DNA of 64,000 bases, from the NCBI GenBank assembly GCA_050943935.1, contig JBMNQC010000006.1:1-64000 (forward strand). The letters are read 5' to 3'. Position numbers and translations under genes: made by a program. The notes under the pieces are model-generated. The model was not told the origin of the DNA, ran no database searches, and worked only from the letters and a program-made list of their open reading frames with translations. This stretch comes from Heteroscillospira sp050943935 (GTDB taxonomy: Bacteria; Bacillota; Clostridia; Oscillospirales; Oscillospiraceae). This document shows, in pieces, positions 1 to 6,692 of this stretch (positions are counted from its first letter, which is position 1; every line of letters starts with the position of its first letter).

Positions 1-6
1 TTTTAT

Positions 7-75
7 GCGCCAGTAGCTCAGCTGGATAGAGCACCTCCCTCCTAAGTGATACCAGTTCGTGCGCCAGTGGCACCA
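7..75 (+). pseudogene. Split tRNA-Arg(CCU), 5' half plus degenerate tail
   Basis: Bases 7-46 form a good tRNA 5' half: acceptor strand gcgccag, D arm, and anticodon loop ctcctaa with anticodon CCT. The following 47-75 does not complete it. The anticodon stem cctcc faces gtgat, which cannot pair, and the total length is 69 instead of about 77. The tail ends in CACCA and contains gttcg, so it may be a decayed tRNA 3' half once carried by the element. The true 3' partner sits at 15325-15361, where ggagg pairs perfectly with cctcc. Confidence 0.85.
39..46 (+). other. attL: attL core
   Basis: Eight-base core ctcctaag within the anticodon loop of the split tRNA-Arg. The same eight bases occur at 15317-15324 and, because it is also a tRNA-Arg(CCU), at 120-127 in the element-borne tRNA. 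The exact crossover point inside the core cannot be fixed from one sequence. Confidence 0.8.
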
Positions 76-87
76 AAAATTCCATAT

Positions 88-164
88 GCGTCCGTAGCTC
101 AGCAGGATAGAGCGTCCGCCTCCTAAGCGGAAGGCCAGCGGTTCGAATCCGCTCGGGCGTACCA
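88..164 (+). tRNA. tRNA-Arg(CCU), element-borne
   Basis: A complete 77-nt cloverleaf including the encoded CCA: acceptor gcgtccg/cgggcgt (with G-U pairs), anticodon stem tccgc/gcgga, loop ctcctaa giving anticodon CCU, T arm agcgg-ttcgaat-ccgct. It lies within the element, 42 bases inside the left core, and is followed by a strong terminator at 169-199. It reads AGG codons. Because the host gene is split by the insertion, this copy presumably supplies the function, unless the chromosome has another tRNA-Arg(CCU). Confidence 0.93.
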
Positions 165-168
165 CTTT

Positions 169-199
169 CGCCGCAAATCAAATGATTTGCGGCGTTTTT
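169..199 (+). terminator. Terminator after element tRNA-Arg
   Basis: Perfect 12-bp stem (169-180 with 183-194, cgccgcaaatca and its complement) followed by five T residues. It starts five bases after the tRNA CCA end, so it should end the tRNA transcript. Confidence 0.85.
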
Positions 200-323
200 C
201 TGCCTTAAAAAGTACAAAAATCAATTTCCAAAATGACCGACTTGAACGAGATGTAAGTGGACTGGCACTGGCAAATCACAACGACCTGATTTGGGGATTT
301 CTGGGATTTTGGCACCAGGTGGC

Positions 324-1730
324 TCATACTCCTGTGCCAGTTTCCAGCTTACTTTGGCCGCCGAGAACCTTGGCCAACATCTCACACAGCTCCGGCGATT
401 TCTGAAGCTGCTCCACAAGGGAGGCAATATCCAATGTGGCGGGTGCCGCCGGTTCTGGAGGACGCACACCGCGCAGGTCAGGATTTGAGTAGAATGCAGC
501 CTCGAATTTCTGCGCGTTGACCTTTCGATCCTCATCCAGAATGTGCGCATAGATCTCAGTCAGCATCTGCGCCTGCGCATGGCCTGTATCCCCCTGCGTC
601 GCCTTCAGGTCTCCATGGTTCAGCTTCAGCTTATAAGTTGCGCTGGAGTGGCGGAGCGAATGAAAAACAACATTGGGGAGATTGGCGTCCCGCTTGAGCC
701 GGTTAAAGGCATTCTCGATCACTTTCGTTTCACAGGGACGCCCATTCGGCAGAGCGATCACCAAGTCATAGTCTACATACTCATCGCCCAGAAAGGCTTT
801 CTGTTTCTCCTGGGACTCTTTCCATTCCCTGAGGATGTAGGCCAGCGTTTTGGGGATCCACACCTTCCGCAGACTTGTTTCCGTTTTGAGGGTTTTCAAA
901 ACCACCCTGGTCCTGTGTCCTTCCAGATACATCGTCCGCGGGAAGATTTTAATGATTTCCTCCTGCCCCAGCGTTTCAAGGGTAGATTCCTTGACTCGCT
1001 CCAGCTGCTTATCAATGATGATGTACGCATCATCCCGGGCGATGTTTTCATCAGCAATATGGGTATTATCCCACGTCAGCCCCAGGATCTCGCCAATCCT
1101 CATGGAACAGGCGAAGGCGAGGTTCATCGCAACATAGAGTTTCGGGTCACGACAGGCATCCAGTGCATCACTGATGGTCTTCACATCCCAAATCGCCCGT
1201 GGGACCTTCTTCACCTTCGGCAGAGTCGTATCCTCAAAGGGGTTTTTCTCAACGATACCCCAGCGGACTGCCTGCTTGAACGCCGATTTCAGGAGCTTAT
1301 TGATCCTTTCGATGTTGCTTGGGGATAGAAATTCCGTCTTGGGCGCACGGTTATTGACGGTCACACTCTTTGTCTTCTGCAGACGGGTGATGAACCGATC
1401 CGCTGCCAGACAGTCGATGCTCTGGACGGTTTCGTTCCCGATGAGGGGGTCAATATAGTTCCGGATCAGCGAGGTGTTGGCCTCATAGGTGTGCGGCCCC
1501 CACTTTTTCGTTCCATAAAGCTCAACGAAGTTCTCCAGGAACTCACTGACGGTCAGCTTGTTGGGTGCGATAAACCGGTTGACCTTCTGCTTGTATTCTA
1601 TTTCAGCCTTTCGCTTCTTTGCCTCCGCTTCTGTGTCATAGGGCTCCCACTTCTGTTTCCGTTCACCGGTGTCGGTGACATAGTAGTAAACAACATTGTA
1701 TTTGTTTCTGCGTTTTTTGATAGACGCCAT
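324..1730 (-). CDS. int: Tyrosine recombinase integrase
   Basis: A 468-residue site-specific integrase that would catalyse integration and excision between the tRNA core sites. The N-terminal part (about 1-60) resembles the AP2-like arm-binding domain, then a core-binding SAM-like domain (about 65-170) and the catalytic domain. Catalytic residues are visible: Arg in CSMRIGEILGL, the box FHSLRHSSATY, GDTGHAQ and the nucleophile Tyr in EIYAHI. An AGGAGG sits 9 bases before the ATG. It lies beside attL and directly downstream of the excisionase-like gene (13-base gap), the usual int-xis arrangement. The C-terminal tail (about 420-468) is Pro/Glu rich and not conserved. Confidence 0.95.
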   Translation of the reverse strand: MASIKKRRNKYNVVYYYVTDTGERKQKWEPYDTEAEAKKRKAEIEYKQKVNRFIAPNKLTVSEFLENFVELYGTKKWGPHTYEANTSLIRNYIDPLIGNETVQSIDCLAADRFITRLQKTKSVTVNNRAPKTEFLSPSNIERINKLLKSAFKQAVRWGIVEKNPFEDTTLPKVKKVPRAIWDVKTISDALDACRDPKLYVAMNLAFACSMRIGEILGLTWDNTHIADENIARDDAYIIIDKQLERVKESTLETLGQEEIIKIFPRTMYLEGHRTRVVLKTLKTETSLRKVWIPKTLAYILREWKESQEKQKAFLGDEYVDYDLVIALPNGRPCETKVIENAFNRLKRDANLPNVVFHSLRHSSATYKLKLNHGDLKATQGDTGHAQAQMLTEIYAHILDEDRKVNAQKFEAAFYSNPDLRGVRPPEPAAPATLDIASLVEQLQKSPELCEMLAKVLGGQSKLETGTGV

Positions 1731-1743
1731 GATTACATTCCTC

Positions 1744-1947
1744 CTAAGTAATCTGGCTATCTAACCAATCATCAAAGGACTTTTTTGATATGCGAATTGC
1801 TGTTCCGATTCGTACCGTTTTGAAGTACCCCTTTTTCACAAGCTCATATGCGGAAGAAGTGCTGATCCCTAAAATGGACGCAATTTCCTCTACACGATAG
1901 ACCCGTTTATCAGAGGCACTGTTTCGCTGCATGTTATCGGTACCCAA
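1744..1947 (-). CDS. Excisionase-like HTH protein
   Basis: A 67-residue protein with a MerR-type helix-turn-helix (YRVEEIASILGISTSSAYELV, then a wing, SKKSFDDWL) as in the excisionase/HTH_17 family. Such proteins bend DNA at the att arms and bias the integrase towards excision. The start is a TTG at 1945-1947, chosen because GAAAGGAGG lies 8 bases before it. An internal ATG five codons downstream has no such site. It is encoded just upstream of the integrase and probably co-transcribed with it. It could instead be a small transcription regulator. Confidence 0.82.
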   Translation of the reverse strand: MGTDNMQRNSASDKRVYRVEEIASILGISTSSAYELVKKGYFKTVRIGTAIRISKKSFDDWLDSQIT

Positions 1948-1969
1948 TGCAACAGCCTCCTTTCAATAA

Positions 1970-2021
1970 GGCCAACATGCAGCTGCTCTACGGGATATAG
2001 TATAGCAGACTGCATGTGGCC
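1970..2021. repeat. Large inverted repeat in a gene-free stretch
   Basis: Arms 1970-1987 and 2004-2021 are complementary apart from single-base bulges (ggccaacatgcag against ctgcatgtggcc, extended by gctgct/agcag). It lies between the excisionase-like gene and the ParR-like gene. The roughly 500-base stretch 1948-2443 has no convincing gene. It also contains a 14-base GC-rich palindrome near 2326-2339 and a small hairpin near 2369-2388. Possible roles are a terminator, an integrase/excisionase arm site, a partition centromere or a structured RNA; the sequence alone does not decide. Confidence 0.5.
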
Positions 2022-2443
2022 GTTCAAGTTTCAAATATATGCCTTGAAAAATCGTAAAACAACGGGCGGCGGCTGGCTGAACCGCTCCACAGGACTTACC
2101 TCCGCGGCTTACTCGGTACCTCCTACAGCCTGCGACGGAATAAAACCGCTCGGACCATAGCCAAGGCAGCGTATCATGATTCGGTATATGGGTCATGGCC
2201 TCAAGCTGCCACAGCTTGCTTGTATGCGGCATCCGGCTCTCCCTGCGCCTCCTTCCCGAGTGGGATCGTGGCTCTGGTCTGCCCATACGGCTGGGCCATA
2301 TACTTAACGTACCCGTTGTTGTATGAGGCCCGTGGGCCTGTTTATCAAGGTGCAGGGATGCCTTCCCGAAAGGCTTTTGCCTTTCACTCCTATCCCCGAA
2401 CCTCTGCCCATCGTCTGCCCACATTCCTGCCATTTTTATAAAA

Positions 2444-2470
2444 AGTCCCGCAGCACGAAGCCGCGGGACT
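2444..2470 (-). terminator. Terminator of the partition operon
   Basis: Stem agtcccgc/gcgggact (2444-2451 with 2463-2470), with a TTTTTAT tract on the minus-strand side. It begins four bases past the stop codon of the ParR-like gene. Confidence 0.8.
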
Positions 2471-2474
2471 GATT

Positions 2475-2861
2475 TTATAGATCGAAGAATTTAAGGCTGG
2501 CTACCATAGCGTCAATATCCTGCTCACTGGGGCCTGCCGGCGCCTCTGAGGTTTGTTCACTCCCAGCAGGCACAAGCATTTTCCCCTTGAGGAGTTCATC
2601 TACAGAGACCTTTACCATGCCCCTGACTGTCTCCAGCAACTGCTCCTCGGTCTGGCGTGGCTGGTAGGTGATCTTGATCTTCGCGCCGGGGGCAGCGGCC
2701 TCCGGGTGTCGTTGGAGGTACTCCATAACGGCCATGACAATGAAGTCGCTCTTCTTGTTCCCCAGCTGCTCCAGGAAGGTGCCTACCTTCGCTTTTTCCT
2801 CTGTATCCGCGCTCCACTGGAGGGAAAACCGGAATCTGTCATCCCTGCGCAAAGCCTTCAC
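2475..2861 (-). CDS. ParR-like partition adaptor
   Basis: A 128-residue protein whose first 23 bases overlap the 3' end of the ParM gene, so the two are translationally linked. Known type II partition systems pair the actin-like motor with a small DNA-binding adaptor encoded just downstream, and the size and position fit. The N-terminal half (about 1-55, basic, RFSLQWSADTEEKAKVGTFLEQL then KSDFIVMAVMEYL) could form a ribbon-helix-helix-like unit. The C-terminal half is acidic, as expected for a motor-contacting tail. The start is a GTG at 2859-2861. Function rests mainly on context. Confidence 0.6.
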   Translation of the reverse strand: MKALRRDDRFRFSLQWSADTEEKAKVGTFLEQLGNKKSDFIVMAVMEYLQRHPEAAAPGAKIKITYQPRQTEEQLLETVRGMVKVSVDELLKGKMLVPAGSEQTSEAPAGPSEQDIDAMVASLKFFDL

Positions 2862-3780
2862 CGACCTTTTGGGCCTGCATCTGGTTCAGCTGGGCGGTGG
2901 CCAGCATTCCAAAGCCGATGGCGTTTGCCTTGGGGTCGGCGACAAACTCCGCCTTTGTCACCTGCGGGGACTCCTCAAGGAACGGACGGAACAGCGCCGC
3001 GCCGCCGCCGGTGAAAATAGCCGGCGTGGCGCGCAGGTCCACCTGGAGCTCCCGGAGCTTGTCCAGAATGCCGGCGGCATAGTTCTTCACGGTGGTGCGG
3101 ATGGTATCCTGCACATCCTCCGGCAGGATGGTGGGCCGCCCCTGGATCACATCGGCGATGTGATCATCGTCGATCTTGATGTCGTGGAGGGCGCTGACCC
3201 TGCCAATGATGCTGTTGCCCATGGGGATGGCGCCCATCTCCAGACTGCGGCAGAACTGCATATCCGGCTGAACGCCCCGCAGCAAAAGGACATCCGTGGT
3301 AAAGCCGCCGATATCCACCACGAAGGTGCGGGGGTTCTGCCGGATGATCTGCGCCTGAGGAACTACGGCGGCGTAAGCCTGAGGATAGACGAATACCTGG
3401 CGGATCATCAGGCAGATGGGGGTGCCGTTGAACACGAACTGCACTGTCCCACGCTTGAAATAGTCGGCGAAGCGGTTTCTCAGCTCATAGTGCTCCGGGG
3501 GCAGGCCGATGGCCAGCTCCGTCTCTACCATAGGCTGATGAACACCTCTTTCCCGCAGTTCCTTGGCGATGGCGAACAGGCTGAGGATAAAAAACCGGTC
3601 ATCCTTGGTCTTGTCCCGCATATAGGGGATGCGCTCGCCGGACAGAGTCCAGTATGTGCCGCCGAACTCCAGCACATCGGTATCCACCGGGGGCTTTACG
3701 GGATAATCGTTCAGCCCAGAGGTGAACACAAAGTTGGGGGTCTTGATGGCGGAATTGCCGTGGTCGATTGCAAACAGCAT
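2839..3780 (-). CDS. parM: ParM/StbA-family actin-like ATPase
   Basis: A 313-residue actin-fold protein. The phosphate-1 motif (FAIDHGNSAIK, near residue 3), the phosphate-2 motif (FVVDIGGFTTDV, about residue 149) and the adenosine motif (FTGGGAALF, about 255) are all visible. ParM-family proteins polymerise with ATP and push plasmid copies apart. Here it probably segregates or stabilises an excised circular form of the element. It has its own promoter (3822-3840), is the first gene of a two-gene unit and is closed by the terminator at 2444-2470. The ATG start is at 3778-3780. Confidence 0.88.
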   Translation of the reverse strand: MLFAIDHGNSAIKTPNFVFTSGLNDYPVKPPVDTDVLEFGGTYWTLSGERIPYMRDKTKDDRFFILSLFAIAKELRERGVHQPMVETELAIGLPPEHYELRNRFADYFKRGTVQFVFNGTPICLMIRQVFVYPQAYAAVVPQAQIIRQNPRTFVVDIGGFTTDVLLLRGVQPDMQFCRSLEMGAIPMGNSIIGRVSALHDIKIDDDHIADVIQGRPTILPEDVQDTIRTTVKNYAAGILDKLRELQVDLRATPAIFTGGGAALFRPFLEESPQVTKAEFVADPKANAIGFGMLATAQLNQMQAQKVGEGFAQG

Positions 3781-3821
3781 ATGGGGTCACTCCTATTCAT
3801 TCAGATACCCTATTACACTGT

Positions 3822-3840
3822 GCTACATGCGCATTTGCAA
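3822..3840 (-). promoter_or_regulatory. Predicted parM promoter
   Basis: On the minus strand TTGCAA (3835-3840) is followed after about 7-17 bases by TGTAAT (3822-3827 region); read in full the hexamers flank ATGCGCATGTAGCACAG-type sequence. Imperfect direct repeats gcatttgcaa/gcatttggca (3831-3859) lie just upstream and could be part of a centromere (parC) or operator. The hexamers are seen in the sequence; activity is inferred. Confidence 0.4.
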
Positions 3841-3866
3841 CGGGAATGAGCATTTGGCACAAAAAA

Positions 3867-3893
3867 GAGCGGACAGCACAATGCTGCCCGCTC
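3867..3893 (-). terminator. Terminator of the primase unit
   Basis: Stem 3867-3878 with 3882-3893 (gagcggacagca and its near-complement) followed on the minus strand by TTTTTTG. It closes the transcript that contains the primase gene, so parM is a separate unit. Confidence 0.82.
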
Positions 3894-3914
3894 CAGGCGA
3901 TACCGGATACTGTG

Positions 3915-5012
3915 TCACGCCAGAGGGCGCTTTTCCAGGCAAAACTCCCATATATAGTCGTCCAGCCCGTTATAGTCCGGCACCCACAAATAAGTACCGA
4001 AGGTCAGCGGCAGTCCGCCCAGAAGATCCACCAGATTTGCGTAGGCTGCTTCCACATGCCAGTTCTTCAGGTAGTCCATATCAAAGCAGGTCATCACATG
4101 GCGCACACCAAGCCCGGTCAGCTCCTTCAGGGTTTTCTCCAGGTGCTGCAGCGAGGTGACGCCGGGAATGGCCAGAACGGTCTGCCCGGTGAAGAAGTGG
4201 ACGATGTCCGCCTTCATATAGCCCTCGATCAGCAGGACGCGCTCCCGGACAGGACCGGCCATATGGCACCAGTTCTCAGCCCCCACACCGTCCAGCTTAT
4301 CTACGCTGGAAAAGGTGAGGAATTTCCCGCCTTTTTTCATCTTCTTGTCCAGACGGATGTGGATGCTCTGGATCCGGCCCAGTCGATCCCTGCATGGGAT
4401 CATGATGCCCCGCAGGTAGAGCGCCATCGTCCAGCGTCCATCCTCATCCCTGTAAAAGCCGGGGATGCCAAACAGGTCATAGCCTTCATCCGCCAGCTCC
4501 TTGGCCAGTGTGTGGAATCCCACGACCGGAGTCGTGCGGTAACCCAGGTGGTCGATCTCGGCATCGGTCAGGCCACGGCCACGCAAATTCTCCCGATGAT
4601 CTGAGGCCAACGCCAGCTTGCTCAGGAGCGCCCGATAGGTGCGATCCCGCAACTCCACGCTGGCCAGCGCGGCCTGCGGAGTTTCCTTTGGGCGTTCAAA
4701 CCGCTTTTTTGATTTCCCGCCTTTGCCCTCGTAGCTGCTCTCTTTGCCGCCCAGCCGGTCAGTCAGGTCCTGACGAACCTTATCCCGGGGAACGTTGGCA
4801 AAGTACGAATAGAGATCAAAGACCCCGCCCTCAAACTGGCCGCACTTGGGACATCGGAACACATTGCGCTTGAGATTGATGTTGAGATGCCGCGCCCTTG
4901 TGCCGGGCCGGTCACAGATCGGACAGGGGATATTGTAGGAACTCCTGCCCATAGGCGGCTGCGGAATCGGCAGGAGCGGCAGGATGTCGGTCATCTGAAA
5001 ACGCAGTTCCAT
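3915..5012 (-). CDS. CHC2 zinc-finger primase-like protein
   Basis: A 365-residue protein with an N-terminal CHC2-type zinc-binding region (CPICDRPGTRARHLNINLKRNVFRCPKCG written in part: Cys-x2-Cys near residue 30 and Cys-x2-Cys near 54). A C-terminal Toprim-like domain has the acidic residues LLIEGYMKADI and CFDMDY. This matches DnaG-like or DUF3854 primases of plasmids and conjugative elements, which make RNA primers for the element's replication. It is preceded by AAAGGAGG and lies 50 bases downstream of a small membrane-anchored protein gene. Whether it primes autonomously is not known. Confidence 0.78.
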   Translation of the reverse strand: MELRFQMTDILPLLPIPQPPMGRSSYNIPCPICDRPGTRARHLNINLKRNVFRCPKCGQFEGGVFDLYSYFANVPRDKVRQDLTDRLGGKESSYEGKGGKSKKRFERPKETPQAALASVELRDRTYRALLSKLALASDHRENLRGRGLTDAEIDHLGYRTTPVVGFHTLAKELADEGYDLFGIPGFYRDEDGRWTMALYLRGIMIPCRDRLGRIQSIHIRLDKKMKKGGKFLTFSSVDKLDGVGAENWCHMAGPVRERVLLIEGYMKADIVHFFTGQTVLAIPGVTSLQHLEKTLKELTGLGVRHVMTCFDMDYLKNWHVEAAYANLVDLLGGLPLTFGTYLWVPDYNGLDDYIWEFCLEKRPLA

Positions 5013-5062
5013 GTCCGGTCAGCCTCCTTTCCGCTGCTCTCTGCACGGTGTTGGACCGTATT

Positions 5063-5404
5063 TTATTTCTTCCATCTTGCCGGTGGAGGATCTGTTTCCA
5101 AAAAAATCGCTGTGTATATATCCTGGCCGCCGGCACTTTCTTTTTTCAGTTCTATCATACTGAAATTGCGCCCATATTGCTGAAAGTCCTCCGTGGAGAT
5201 GCGCGACGGGGCATCATTTCCAGTAAGACAGTAGATCTTCTGAATCTGAAGGCGGTCAAAACTGCCCACAGTATATGACTCCACATAGTCCGGCGAATAA
5301 CAGGGCGCTGCCGGCTGATTTGGCTTGCATATGGAAAGCATCACCCACAACCAGGCGCACAGCACGGCGAGAGTGCAGAGAGCCAAACGAAATGCTTGTT
5401 TCAT
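5063..5404 (-). CDS. Small membrane-anchored or secreted protein
   Basis: A 113-residue protein of unknown family. Residues 6-25 are a hydrophobic segment after a Lys/Arg start, consistent with a signal anchor. The rest is a soluble domain with two cysteines (about residues 35 and 60). AAAGGAAAA precedes the ATG by 7 bases. It sits in the replication gene string of the element. I do not recognise a function. Membrane location is inferred from hydrophobicity. Confidence 0.6.
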   Translation of the reverse strand: MKQAFRLALCTLAVLCAWLWVMLSICKPNQPAAPCYSPDYVESYTVGSFDRLQIQKIYCLTGNDAPSRISTEDFQQYGRNFSMIELKKESAGGQDIYTAIFLETDPPPARWKK

Positions 5405-5451
5405 AAATTTTCCTTTCCGGGGGCCGGCATGGAGCCGGCCCCCATGGTCAC

Positions 5452-6207
5452 TCAGGCAATGGACTGAGCTGCTTCTTCACAGATCAGCTTGGCCGCAGCA
5501 GAAATCGCGGGATCGCCGGTGAACTTATTGGCCACCCAGAGCAGAGCCTTCGGCTCGATCTGGAGTACATCTCCCAGAGTCTTGCCGTTGTACTTGGAAA
5601 TCGGACAGGGCATTTTCAGCGCCTTCTCAAAAGGCGTCAGTTCAGGCTCCTGCGGCTGAGGCGCGGGGGCTGCCTGACGTGCAGGTGCAGCGGGTGCCGG
5701 AGGTGGACTCCCAACGGAGGCGTCCTCAGGATCGCCGCTCCACATGATGCAGCCCAGCTCGTCCACAGCCGGCGCATCGAAGGCGTCGCCGGCGGCCCCG
5801 AACTGGAGGCCGAAACCGGCGTTGCGCAGGGCAATGCCAATAGCCGCAGTCTGCGCCCATTCCCTGGGCGAGACGGTGGGCTTGTCAGCCAGATAGCCTC
5901 TGGAAGCGGTGGCCTCAGCCAGAAACTGATCCACAGGCGCGGAATAGTGGGGATAGACCCGGGCCGTAGCCACAAAGCAATCCTTCCCCGCCGTAACGGT
6001 GGTGGCAATGCGCCCCTCCGGGTACTTCAGGCGGAACCAGCCGATCTGGGCGATCACCGGAAGCCGCAGCCTTTTCTCGCCGCCGCCGGCACTGTTCAGA
6101 TCGGTATATTCCACCGCCAGCGCGGAGGGGTCAAACCCCTCCACGGCATTGATCTTCTGCAGGGCCTCCATGGCCGCCTGTTTCGACTGGGTATTGTCCG
6201 TAGTCAT
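5452..6207 (-). CDS. Putative Rad52-like annealing protein
   Basis: A 251-residue protein starting at the ATG at 6205-6207, supported by GGAGG upstream and an ATGA overlap with the preceding gene. Residues 40-150 contain the pattern IGWFRLKYPEGRI ... REWAQTAAIGIALRNAGFG, which resembles phage/element single-strand annealing and Rad52-like proteins. A Pro/Ala-rich linker (about 175-205) leads to a C-terminal segment (PISKYNGKTLGDVL ... LLWVANKF) like the short domain found at the end of some exonuclease X-type and DUF3820-like proteins. The assignment is by pattern only. It fits the neighbouring primase and helicase. Confidence 0.5.
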   Translation of the reverse strand: MTTDNTQSKQAAMEALQKINAVEGFDPSALAVEYTDLNSAGGGEKRLRLPVIAQIGWFRLKYPEGRIATTVTAGKDCFVATARVYPHYSAPVDQFLAEATASRGYLADKPTVSPREWAQTAAIGIALRNAGFGLQFGAAGDAFDAPAVDELGCIMWSGDPEDASVGSPPPAPAAPARQAAPAPQPQEPELTPFEKALKMPCPISKYNGKTLGDVLQIEPKALLWVANKFTGDPAISAAAKLICEEAAQSIA

Positions 6208-6677
6208 GATGCGGACGCCTCCTTCTCTTTCTTTTTGATGGGTACGAATGTATTTCGGAACTGGAGCCATGCGGGCAGCAGAGTCTGCACCACCTTGTTG
6301 ACCTCATGGCTGTAGGTTTCCGGGGCAGACGGCGCAAAGCTGGAAAGCCGCCTGCGGTAATCTTCGATCACCCGCCCCAGATTGTTCTGGGCGGCCTCCC
6401 GCTCCTTCTGGGTATCAGGTCCCCGGTTAGGACCGTAGCGGCGCTCCAGCGCCAGGCACTGCACATAGGTGTCCAGCATTTTGTAGTGACCCAGCAAAGC
6501 CTGGATATCCAGGGTAACGGGCGCCGTTTTGCAGAACATCTGGCAGGTCTCCAGCACGCCGATCCGGTAGACGAGTTCACCATGCCACCAGATCGCATCA
6601 GCAGGAGCGCCGCCCTGGGCGATGCGCCTGTCCACCTCACAGCGGAGGTTATAGTAGTTTTCAAGAACAGTGGCCAT
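6204..6677 (-). CDS. Element protein of unknown function
   Basis: A 157-residue, mostly helical, soluble protein with no motif I recognise. It ends in a Lys/Glu-rich tail and its stop codon overlaps the next start (ATGA), showing translational coupling with the putative annealing protein. It lies 15 bases downstream of the RecD-like helicase gene in the same direction. An accessory role in element DNA metabolism is inference from position. Confidence 0.65.
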   Translation of the reverse strand: MATVLENYYNLRCEVDRRIAQGGAPADAIWWHGELVYRIGVLETCQMFCKTAPVTLDIQALLGHYKMLDTYVQCLALERRYGPNRGPDTQKEREAAQNNLGRVIEDYRRRLSSFAPSAPETYSHEVNKVVQTLLPAWLQFRNTFVPIKKKEKEASAS

Positions 6678-6692
6678 ATCGGTTTCCTCCCT

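Noticed and set aside
120..127. Third copy of ctcctaag as an alternative left end of the element
   Set aside because: The 3' half at 15325-15361 pairs badly with the 88-127 half (two anticodon-stem mismatches and one acceptor mismatch) but perfectly with 7-46.
1963..2433. Possible 156-residue protein between xis and the partition genes
   Set aside because: No ribosome site, irregular composition, and the stretch is full of inverted repeats; treated as non-coding.
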